Shown: one piece after another, positions 1 to 7,526 of the stretch
How the letters are laid out: the number at the start of each line of letters is the position of its first letter
Position numbering within the stretch: position 1 is the stretch's first letter
Assembly: GCA_001662425.1 (NCBI GenBank)
Contig: BDDC01002360.1
Span: 1 to 10,510 of the forward strand
Source of the DNA: Chlamydomonas sphaeroides
Lineage: Eukaryota > Chlorophyta > Chlorophyceae > Chlamydomonadales > Chlamydomonadaceae
Reading direction: 5' to 3'
Length of the DNA stretch: 10,510 nt
Notes under the pieces: model-generated
Database searches by the model: none
What the model saw: the letters and a program-made list of their open reading frames with translations, nothing else
What the model was told of the DNA's origin: nothing
Position numbers and translations under genes: made by a program

Positions 1-164
1 GTTGAGGGGGGCCGAAAAGGATGCAGGGCGGAGGAGGAGCGGGGCGGGGGCCGTGGCTGGGTTCTACCCCGCCCTGCCCTGACCTGCATCGCTCCCCTGA
101 TCGCTCCAAGACGCCGTCAGCACCAGTAACCCAACACACACACACGCTCTTTGCCCCTCCGCAG
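1..164 (+). other. Intron 3' portion of the glutathione reductase gene
   Basis: This stretch precedes the first visible exon and ends in a pyrimidine-rich tract with a CAG acceptor at 162-164. It holds a short (AC)6 run at 134-145. I see no reductase-like coding sequence in it, so the preceding exon should lie outside the window. Confidence 0.7.
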
Positions 165-2692
165 GATCGTCAAGGCGGGCGAGCAGTCGTACGTGCTGCA
201 TTACACCGACCCCAGCGGCGCCCCCCGCACCCTGGAGTGCGGCCTCGTGGTCATGGCCACGGGTGCGTGTGGTGGGGGGCGGGGGCGCAGAGGTTGGGGT
301 GAGGGCATACGTGGCGACTCATGTTTGAGAGACAGTGCGGCCTGGTCGTGATGGGCCAGGGGTGGGGCGCAGGGCGGCAGAGCTGCTTGGGGAGGCGGAG
401 GCGCCTGCATGTGTCGTTGCGCCTGCATGTGTCGTTGCGCCTGTGTCGTTGTGGCTGTGTCGCTGCGCCTGTGTCATTGTGGCTGTGTCGTTGCGCCGGT
501 GTCGTTGTGGCTGTGTCGTTGCACCGGTGTCGTTGCGCGTGCCTGGTGAGAGCACGTGCTGCTCGGCCCCCTGGCCCCAGGGCGCAAGCCGCGGACCGAG
601 GGGCTTGGGCTGGAGGTGAGGGGCCGTGGGAGGGGTTAGGGGAAGCGTAGGGCCCTCTCAACGGGGCCAAAACCCCTCCCTGGCGCATGGCCGGTGGCCC
701 GGTGAAGAGACCCGCGACCCTTGGCCTGCGGCTTGCAAACCCCCGCAACCCTTGGCCCCCTCCGCACTGCACCATGTGGCTTGTTGCCGCCTCTTTCTGT
801 AGAACCAGCGTGGAAGTCAGTGTGGCCCCTGCCCCTCCTCACCCTGCTCGCGCCATGCTAACCCCCTACCCAAGCCGTGGGCGTGGCGCTCAACGCGGCA
901 TGTTGCCTCCTCTACACCCTGCCCGCCCCCCTCTCTCCCTCTCATGCCCCAGGCCGTCGGCGTGGCGCTCGACCCCTCCAGCGGCGCGGTGGTGGTGGAC
1001 GAGTACAGCCGCACCAATGTGCCCGGCGTGTGGGCGGTGGGCGACGTCACGGACCGCATCAACCTTACGCCCGTGGCGCTGATGGAGGGCATGGCCTTCG
1101 CCCGGTGCGCGGGCGCCGGCTGGCCCCGCAAGCGCGGCTGGCCCCAGCAAGCGCCATGACAGCGCAGCGCGGGAGGGAGGGAGGGAGGGAACACATGGCG
1201 GGGGAGAGCCGGCGGCGCTCAGCCAGGCCCCGCCCCTGGCTCTGCTCGAAGATGCTGCACCCCTGCCCGTGCCCGCCCGGTCCGGCCGCAGGTCTGCGTT
1301 CGGCGGCGAGCTAACCAAGCCAGATTACCGCAATGTGGCCTCGGCCGTGTTCTGCCAGCCGCCCATGGCCACGGGTAGGGCTGCGGGGGCGCGGCGCGGG
1401 GACACCCGGCGGGCGGGGGAGGGGGGCATTGGAGGTTGAGGCCAAGGGAGGGTAAGCCAGGGTTAGTGTGCGGACCCACGGCGCGTTCCACGGCCGCAGC
1501 CGCCACTCCAGCCGTGCGGAGGGATGCGGCGCCACTGCGCTGGGCCGGGCAGGCGGCGGGCGCCGAGGCTACCGTAAGAGCTCGGCCTGCCAGACTCACC
1601 CAACCCTGGCTCCTCCTTCCCCCTTTTTCCCCCGCGCCTCTGCAGTGGGCTACACGGAGGAGCAGGCGGTTCGGGAGTTCGAGGGCAACATCGATGTGTA
1701 CGCGGTCAAGTTCCGGTGAGGCCGGCAAGGGGTTGCCGGGGTTGCAGGAGGTGGAGGGGAGCAGGGGAATGGTCGTGGGTCGCAGCGTGGCATTCGAAGG
1801 GGTGCGGTGCGGGTCTCGCGCCGCGCCGCGCCGCGCGCCCTCCAGCCCCGGCCCCCGGGCCTATCACCATGAAGCTCACCATCAGCGCCCCGAAACCTTA
1901 TCGCTCCACAGCCCCTCCCCCGCCCGCACTCCGGTACCATGCCGGTACACTCACTATCCCACCCATCCTTCCGGCTCCCCTTGCCCCACTCCCGCCCCTG
2001 CCCCATCCCACCCCCCTCAGGCCCATGAAGTACACCATCAGCGGCCGCGACGAGAAGACGCTCATGAAGCTGGTGGTGCACGCGGAGAGCGACAAGGTGC
2101 TGGGCTGCCACATGTGAGCCTGGGCGGAGAGGGCGGGGGCGGGGGCGCACACGTTCGGGCGGCAGCTTGGGGCAGTCTGCATGCGGGGCGCGCTGCTCCG
2201 TACAAGAAAACGGGCGTGGAGGGGGCGCCAAGGGGGCGGGAAGCGCGCTGCGCAGTACGGCGGTTACAGGTTATTGACTTCGTTCTTTGCTTTTTTATGG
2301 CGCTCCACGCGCGAGGACCAACCGCCATGCCTGCCTGCCGCAGCGCACCCCGCCACAAGCTCGCCCAAAAGCCCAACCCAACCCACGTCATCCCCCACGC
2401 CGCCCTCATTACCCAAGCTCGCTCCCGCGATCCCTGCCCTCCTCCGCCCATCCTGCCTTGCCTGCCCGCTCTCGCCCCACCCCCCTATCCGGGCCCACAC
2501 ACCCTCCCAACCCCCAGGGTGGGCCCCGACGCGCCCGAGATCATGCAGGGCCTGGCCATCGCGCTGCGGGCGGGCGCCACCAAGGCGGCCTTCGACGGCA
2601 CCGTCGGCATCCACCCCACCGCCGCCGAGGAGTTTGTGACCATGCGCAGCCGCAGCAGGAGGGTGCCCGCCACCGGCACCAGCAAGCTGTGA
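165..2692 (+). CDS. GSR: Glutathione reductase, C-terminal half (partial, 7 exons visible)
   Basis: NADPH- and FAD-dependent reductase that turns glutathione disulfide into two glutathiones. Exons by GT/AG borders: 165-262, 581-615, 953-1104, 1292-1374, 1646-1715, 2021-2113, 2518-2692. After one leading base of a split codon they give 234 residues and TGA with no frame break, which strongly supports the joins. Visible in order: end of the NADPH domain with MATGRKPRTEGLGLE; the FAD-binding segment VWAVGDVTDRINLTPVAL; the dimer-interface domain from FGGELTKPDYRNV through VGYTEEQAV and LMKLVVHAESDKVLGCH; and HPTAAEEF (His near visible residue 209), the catalytic His-Glu motif of the family. The protein ends about 15 residues later, normal for the family. 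The N-terminal FAD Rossmann fold, the redox CxxxxC pair and any transit peptide lie upstream of the window, so compartment cannot be judged. Trypanothione or mercuric reductase are unlikely given the whole-length plant/cyanobacterial GR match. Confidence 0.95.
408..541 (+). repeat. Intronic minisatellite, 14-bp unit with alternating variants
   Basis: Seven 14-bp units (444-541), consensus TGTCGTTGCGCCTG, follow two 18-bp units (408-443) that carry an extra CATG at the front. Two unit types alternate: one with TGCGCC and one with TGTGGC, so the array approaches a 28-bp higher-order period. It lies within the 318-nt intron before the microexon. Overlapping reading frames here only translate the repeat and are not genes. 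Confidence 0.9.
581..615 (+). other. GSR: 35-nt microexon of glutathione reductase
   Basis: Flanked by CCCCAG on the left and GTGAGG on the right. It takes one G from the previous exon (position 262) and then encodes GRKPRTEGLGLE, the conserved segment joining the NADPH-domain ATG motif to the following VGVALD strand. Without it the protein would lack this segment and the frame would break. Family members usually have Asn where this protein has Arg in the PRT position (typically PNT). Confidence 0.9.
874..894 (+). repeat. Near-copy of the start of the exon at 953, inside the preceding intron
   Basis: Bases 874-894 encode AVGVALN and differ from the real exon start (953-973, AVGVALD) at only two of 21 bases, 79 bp upstream. 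The three bases before the copy are CAA where the true acceptor reads CAG. The frame after the copy runs into pyrimidine-rich intron sequence, so it is best read as a non-functional duplicate and not an alternative exon. Confidence 0.7.
1869..1890 (+). repeat. Near-copy of the start of the exon at 2021, inside the preceding intron
   Basis: Bases 1869-1890 encode MKLTISA and match 2025-2046 (MKYTISG) at 19 of 22 bases, 156 bp upstream. There is no AG acceptor directly before the copy. It resembles the 874-894 case: a short duplicate of the beginning of an exon inside its own upstream intron. Confidence 0.65.
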
Positions 2693-3484
2693 GGCGGGCG
2701 GGCGGCGGCGGGGATGGGCGGCGGCCGCGGCGCATCGTGGCAGCGTACATGGCCGTTGCGATTGCATTGGGCATCCGCATGCGGGAAAGGCTGCGAGGGG
2801 CGGGGACAGAGTGGGCGCGCTGTGGGGCTGCCTGAAGGGCGGCGTGGGGGGTTTGATGCATGGGAACGCGGGTCGATCCAGCGGTCGGTCCAGCTGGGAG
2901 CAGTGGTGGTGGGGGGCTGGGCAGCGCTGGCGGTGGCAGGGCATGGCAGGGGCTGCGCCTGGTCTTGGAGCGTGGAGCAGCAGCAGGGGGGTGAGAGGTC
3001 AGGTGCTGGTGATGATGCAGGGAGCGGGAGGGGGTGGCGCCGGCTGGTGGGCTGCTGGTAGGCAGAGAGGCTGCTGGTGTGGCTGGCGTGTGGGAGGCAG
3101 CAGGGCCGCACTGGATAAGCTGTTGCGGGCCCGCCCCGGCGGCCTGCGCTCTGGCCGAGTTCCTGCTAGCGGCATGCCTGCCGCTGCGGCCGAGTGAATC
3201 GGGGCCTGCGGGGCTCCAGACGCCGTCAACGGACGGGCGGGGGCAGATCGCAGATGTATGGTACGGGCCGCGGCGGAGCGGGTTCGGGACCCGCAGCAAA
3301 CCACAATCACCGCCGAGCGAGAAGCAGAGCCTGGCTGGTCGCGGCACAGATAGAGCGCGGCCAGGGCGGTCAACAGGTAGGTAGCCCGAGGCAGCCACAG
3401 GTAGCGGGGCTCGCTGCGACGAGGGCGGCTAGGCGCGGTGGCGAGGACTGTCCGAGCAGACATCCGTCACCCGGGCGCATTGCT

Positions 3485-3489
3485 TGTAA
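3485..3489 (+). terminator. TGTAA polyadenylation-type signal for the reductase gene
   Basis: TGTAA is the usual nuclear poly(A) signal of Chlamydomonas-type algae. This is the first TGTAA on the + strand after the reductase stop, implying a 3' untranslated region of roughly 800 nt, a common length in these algae. A five-base word can occur by chance. Confidence 0.4.
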
Positions 3490-3873
3490 CCGCTGGCCGC
3501 GATTGGAACAACTCGCATGACCCATTGCGGAAGTGCGATTGCCCCGCGTGCCTCTATCTCCTTGCCGTGCCCGCCTCTGCTTGCCGCGCCGGAGTGCCCC
3601 TCCCTGCCGTGAACCACCACCCCCTTCCGCCCTGCCTTGCTGCATGCGCGTCGCGCCAGGGGCGCACATCGGCGCCCCAGCACCATGCCTCGCCAGAGCC
3701 CCGCTGCCACCCGTAACCCGTCCCACCGCCTGACTGCCATCGGCGCTGTCCGCCCCAGTGCCATCCCCTCCCATAAACAATTTTGCAAAGGCAACCGTCC
3801 CAACGTCTCGAGTCCCGGCGCGGCCCTCGGAGGTAAGGCCGCCGCAATCAAGAAGGTAGGCAGGCTGGGGTCC

Positions 3874-3896
3874 CGTATATACGCGCATGCGTGCGC
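3874..3896. repeat. Alternating pyrimidine-purine tract, 23 nt
   Basis: Perfect alternation from CGTATATACG through GCGCATGCGTGCGC, with palindromic sub-blocks. Such tracts can adopt Z-DNA or cruciform structure under supercoiling. No protein-coding role is seen. Confidence 0.6.
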
Positions 3897-4012
3897 CGCA
3901 TGGCGCCCCCCGCCAGAAAGCGCCTCCTTGCATGCCCCACTACAGATAGCTGCCTTCCTCCCCGAGCGCCACGGCTCGGCTTGAAGTAAGCGCCAGGCAG
4001 CCTCCACACTGT

Positions 4013-4046
4013 ACACACCTGCATACTGCACACACCTGCATACTGC
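4013..4046. repeat. 17-bp perfect tandem duplication
   Basis: ACACACCTGCATACTGC occurs twice in direct succession (4013-4029, 4030-4046), probably in the 3' untranslated region of the minus-strand NHL gene. Confidence 0.85.
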
Positions 4047-4106
4047 CTTCCTGCGCCCCAACGCCGTCAGGCTGCTACTAGGCCGCGCAAGTCCAGCTCC
4101 ATCGCC

Positions 4107-4140
4107 CGCGTACGTACGTACGTACGTACGTACGTGCGCG
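4107..4140. repeat. (CGTA)n microsatellite inside a 34-nt alternating pyrimidine-purine tract
   Basis: Nearly seven CGTA units (4109-4135), extended on both sides by CG/TG steps, give 34 bases of unbroken pyrimidine-purine alternation. The unit is self-complementary, so either strand can fold on itself. It lies about 20 bp beyond the stop codon of the minus-strand NHL gene. Confidence 0.9.
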
Positions 4141-4159
4141 ACTCACACAACTCGCTCGC

Positions 4160-6526
4160 TCACTGCTGCTCTGCCGCCTCCCGCTTCACAGCCACGGCCG
4201 CCGACCAGCCGGGACCCGCCGCCGCCTCCATCGCCGCAAACACGTAGGCCTCCACGTCAATCTCTTCCGCCGTCAAGTCCACCACCTCCGCCGCGTCCAG
4301 CTCGGCCGCAGCCGCCGCCTCGGCCGCCAGCTGCTCCCCATAGCCCGGCAGCAGCCGGCCCAGCGCCGCGTCACGAGGCGCGTCGGCCCGGGCGCCCATG
4401 CCCTCCGCACCCTCCAGCGTCCGAAGCGCCAGCAGCAGCACCCCGGGCGCTGCCACCGCCGGGCCCGCCGCGCCCGCCTCGTCGGCCGCCTCCTCGTCTG
4501 CCGCCGCCGCCAGCTGCTGCAGGTGCGGCCACAGCTGGGGGTACTGCCGCTGTGCCGCAGGCTGCAGCGCCACTGTGCGCGTGCGGTGGCGGATCGTACC
4601 CTGGCGGGTGCGGGAAGACATGTCGCTCACCGCCACGCCAGGCGCCAGATACTTCTTCCGCAGGCGCCGCAGCTCGGAAGCGTCGAAGGGAAGCGCCGCA
4701 AGGGCCGCAAAGGGGCCGGCGCCCGGGCCCGCGGCGTCGGGATCTGGCTTGATGGGCACGGCAAGGTCAGCTGCTGCTGCTGCTGCGGCGGCGGCGGTGG
4801 CGGCGTCAACGGCTGCAGGGTCCGGAGACACAGCCGCGGGGGAGAGCAGGCTGGCTCCCTGGACAAGGATGGGGCCTGGGGGCCCAGGGTCGTCGCCGTC
4901 GCCGGGGTCGGGCTTGATGACCACGGCGGCGGCCGCGGCCGCGTGGACATCCAAATGAGGCGGCATCGGTGGAGGCTGGCCGGCATCCTGCGAGACGGGC
5001 GGGAGGGCAGGCGGGAAGGCAAGGCATGGGTGGGACCACCGTTAGGGCGGGTGGTGCGGGGGCGCGGCCAGCTGCCTGCTCCTTGTCACACCGCAGCAGC
5101 AGGGTGCGAGGGATGCGGTCCTTCCACCCCGGCCCCACCCCATCAATCCCGCCCGAGCTGTTGCCCTGGCGTCGAAGCCCACCTCGGTGCCAGGTGTCAC
5201 AGGCGCCACATCAGAGCCTGCGCCTGCGCCTGCCTCGCCCGCCCTCGCAGCTGGCGCTGGGTCGGCCTCCTGGTGCGGCGGCCCGCTGCCGGAGCTGTCC
5301 TCCTCCTGCCGCTGCCGCCTCCCCTCCGCCGGCGGCCCCCGCTCCAGCTGCAGCCGCCGCCGCTTGGCAGCGTGCTCAGCGGGCGGCTCCGGCGCGCTGC
5401 CGTCGCCAGCCGCCACGGTCTCGTCCGCGCTGGCCGCTACCTGCTGCGGCACACCTTGCAGCGCCAACTCTGCCGTGCCGCCGGCAGCCGCCACGCCTCC
5501 CAAGGCGCTGGCCGCGGGCAGCAGCTGCGGCGCGCGCACGAGGCACAGCCGGGCCGTGCCCAGCCGGCTGCCGAACGCCGCCAGCCGGCCGTCGGGTAGC
5601 GGCGCCAGCCCCAGCGGCGCCTGCAGCGGCAGCTGCTGCAGCGCCTCGCTCAGCGCGCCTGCGGCCCTCGGCGGCGCCGCCAGGTCCAGGCACCTCAGGC
5701 TGCCCATGTCGGCCAGCCACAGGCGGCTTCCCTGCACGGCCATGCCGCTGACGAACAGCAGCCGCTGCCGCTGGCGGAAGGTGTTGCCGTGCTTGTCGGG
5801 GAAGGTCGACAGGGTGCCGTCGGCCAGCGCGAGCAGCGGCGGCGGCTCGCGGCCGTCGCCGGCGAGCAGCTGCAGGGCGGCACTGCCGCTGGTCGTTGAC
5901 CTGGCCTCGGTGCCAGCTTTGTTGCTATTGGAATCGGCTGCCGCATCGGCAGATCTGGTGCCGGATGCGGCTCCGGCGGCGGCTGCCTTGTTGTGCACGA
6001 GGAACACGGCATGGGCCGTGGACGCCAGGAGGGAGTTGTCGAGGGGGCAGTAGGCCAGGGACGTGTAGCAGCTGGCGGGAGAGCGCTCTGTGCCGGACAG
6101 CGTGGTGACCTCGCCAGTGCGAGCGTCAAGGCAGCGGATGTGGGTCGTGTCAGCAACGTAGATGGAGCCGCAGCCGTCGGCCGCCAAGCCGTTGATGGTG
6201 GAGAATGCCGCGGAGCCGGCAACGCCGTCTACCAACCCGAAGGATAGCTCGCCGCCGGCCACGCGGCTGACCAGTCCCGAGGGTTGAAGGGTAAGCACAG
6301 TGCCCCCTTGCGCGAGGAACACCGCCCCAGTGCCTGGCTCGTAGGTGGGGTGGCGCGCATCGCGCAGCGGCACGCCGGTCAGTGGAAGCGGAGGGCTCAG
6401 GCCGCTGCCGTCGTCTGCCAACAACCGAACAGCATCTGCTGAAAAGACTAGCGTTTGTGGTCCAGCAGGAGAAGGTCGTGCGGCGATGCCCGTGGCGAGC
6501 GACACCAGGTCGATGCAGGAGTCCAT
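4160..6526 (-). CDS. NHL-repeat protein with SUMO-motif-rich C-terminal region (2 exons)
   Basis: Exon 1 is 6526-5183 and exon 2 is 4987-4160. The 195-nt intron has GTGGGC and a pyrimidine-rich CTCGCAG, both phase 0, giving 723 residues. Residues 20-340 form an NHL-type propeller; the best repeat is about 99-145 (DGVAGSAAF, INGLAADGCGSIYVAD, IRCLDARTGEVTTLSG), with a second around 255-282. An acidic/basic linker follows with KRRRL at 388-392, a likely nuclear localisation signal. Exon 2 has no domain I recognise. It carries IKPD twice (Lys473, Lys528) and VKRE (Lys716), which fit the SUMO-acceptor consensus, and VVDLT with acidic residues at 683-694, a classic SUMO-interacting motif. A poly-Ala run and basic RRLRKK and RHRTR patches lie between. 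The start was chosen because MDSCIDL aligns with the start of the downstream paralogue; an in-frame ATG at 6592 would add 22 residues. Exon 2 could be a separate gene, but the phase-compatible splice argues for one. Biochemical role unknown. Confidence 0.78.
4771..4805 (-). repeat. GCN trinucleotide run coding poly-alanine
   Basis: On the + strand the run reads CTG repeats then CGG/CGGTGG; on the coding minus strand it encodes alanine residues near 508-522 of the NHL/SUMO-motif protein, between the two IKPD motifs. Confidence 0.8.
4988..5182 (-). other. Intron between the NHL half and the SUMO-motif half
   Basis: 195 nt on the minus strand, starting GTGGGC after the codons for PVTPGTE and ending in a pyrimidine-rich stretch with CTCGCAG. 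Retention would add about 47 residues and then stop at 5042, giving a protein with the NHL half only. The inference comes from splice-site form and phase, not from transcript data. Confidence 0.7.
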
Positions 6527-7526
6527 GCCAGCCGCACACTGCTCGTGCAGATACAACTGGTTTGAGGGGTAAGGCGTAGATGATGAAGTCATACGTGTGG
6601 CTGGGTTAGCTGCACATGGCAACTTGCACGCAAAACTCAGCAGGCGACGTGACCACTGACATGTTTGCAGCCAAGTACCGCGCGCAGGGTTTACGTTTGT
6701 AACACAGGACAAACTAAGTCTGCAACGATCGAATCGGTAGCGACAGCTGGAGTCTGTGCAGCTCGACGCAGCTGTAAGCCAATGGTTCCTGTTGCTGATG
6801 CGGCGTGCGAAAATACATGGGCTATCAAGCGGTACCTGTTGTGTACTGAGTGTACAAGACTAGAGAGGAACTGCTGGTGGCACGTACCCTGGCTGCAGCC
6901 GGACCAATCCCGCCATTCCCCGTGCTCGCCGCAAGAAACATAGCAATTGTTATTATTTAGCAACTGCGTAGCATTCATGCAGCTTCTTGCGCACTGTGCG
7001 TATGCGGCACAGTGGGCCACACGTTATGTTCATCCGGTACACCAGCGACAGTCATAGCGTGCAAAATGCCCCCCTCCCTAAGGCCAAAACACAAATTCCC
7101 ACACAGCAACCCACATCTCAAGGATACCGAGCGCCAGCCATCCGAGTGCGCATCCGCCAAAAGCCGCGCCGCTTCCCCTCCTTACCCTGCGCATGCGCCA
7201 CGCCTGATGACCCCGAACTCGGCAGCACGCTACCCGCGTCCCTCTTCGCCCCCTTGCATGCCGTCGAGTGCAGCTAGACCCCCAGCGGTGCGATGATCTC
7301 CGCCATCAGCTAGGGGCACAACAATCCAACGCCGCTACCGCTACGACGCCGCAACACCCATCACCACTGCGACGCGGCAACACCCGCTACCGTTGCGACG
7401 CGGCCATGCCCAGCGCCGCCCAGCACGTCTCCACTGCCCGCTAGCCGCTACTGCCCCTCAACAGCGAAACGTGCAGCCCAGCTACGCCCTTCACCAACAG
7501 CCACCACATTGCTGCACCAGCTGCGC
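6527..7526. other. Intergenic region between the two NHL genes
   Basis: Both flanking genes are on the minus strand, so this 1-kb stretch should hold the promoter and 5' untranslated region of the left gene and the 3' untranslated region of the right gene. GC content is visibly lower around 6550-7000, including TTGTTATTATTTAG near 6947-6960, as is usual near algal promoters. No TGTAA on the minus strand was found here for the right gene. Short open frames here have no recognisable content. Confidence 0.55.
7326..7412. repeat. 26-bp imperfect tandem repeat
   Basis: Units starting at 7344, 7370 and 7396 share CGACGC(C/G)GC-AACACCC, with an exact 26-bp period and a partial unit before the first. 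The array lies about 115-200 bp beyond the stop codon of the BTB gene, in its presumed 3' untranslated region. Confidence 0.75.

Larger units (their letters stand above)
2693..4159. other. Convergent intergenic region between the reductase and the first NHL gene
   Basis: About 1.47 kb between two stop codons facing each other, so it should hold both 3' untranslated regions. Reading frames of up to about 285 residues exist on both strands but have no recognisable domain, and their composition follows the GC bias of the region. It holds a TGTAA signal, two alternating pyrimidine-purine tracts and a 17-bp tandem duplication, each listed separately. Nothing else could be supported. Confidence 0.6.

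Noticed and set aside
321..650. + strand open frame with repeated SLRLC-like peptides
   Set aside because: It is the translation of the intronic 14-bp minisatellite and overlaps the true microexon in another frame.
705..737. A stretch coding KRPATLGLRLA that resembles the microexon peptide KPRTEGLGLEA
   Set aside because: The DNA alignment with the microexon needs several gaps, so it could be chance in GC-rich sequence. The true microexon at 581-615 joins perfectly.
3278..3294. A 5-bp stem with 7-base loop resembling a tRNA T arm (GCGGG, TTCGGGA, CCCGC)
   Set aside because: The nearly invariant A of the loop is G, no acceptor-stem partner occurs at the right distance upstream, and no D or anticodon arm can be drawn.
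2541..3398. Minus-strand open frame of 285 residues
   Set aside because: It overlaps the last reductase exon antisense and is Pro/Ser/Arg-rich without any domain; a shadow of GC bias.
3429..4061. Minus-strand open frame of 210 residues between the convergent genes
   Set aside because: No recognisable motif, composition typical of random GC-rich sequence, and overlapping frames on the other strand are equally long.
4523..5599. Long + strand open frames across the NHL/SUMO-motif gene
   Set aside because: They are antisense to a minus-strand frame with clear NHL repeats and SUMO-type motifs, and show only Ala/Arg/Gly low complexity.
6665..7020. Short open frames on both strands upstream of the left NHL gene
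   Set aside because: No motif, no paralogue in the window, and position in a lower-GC promoter-like region.
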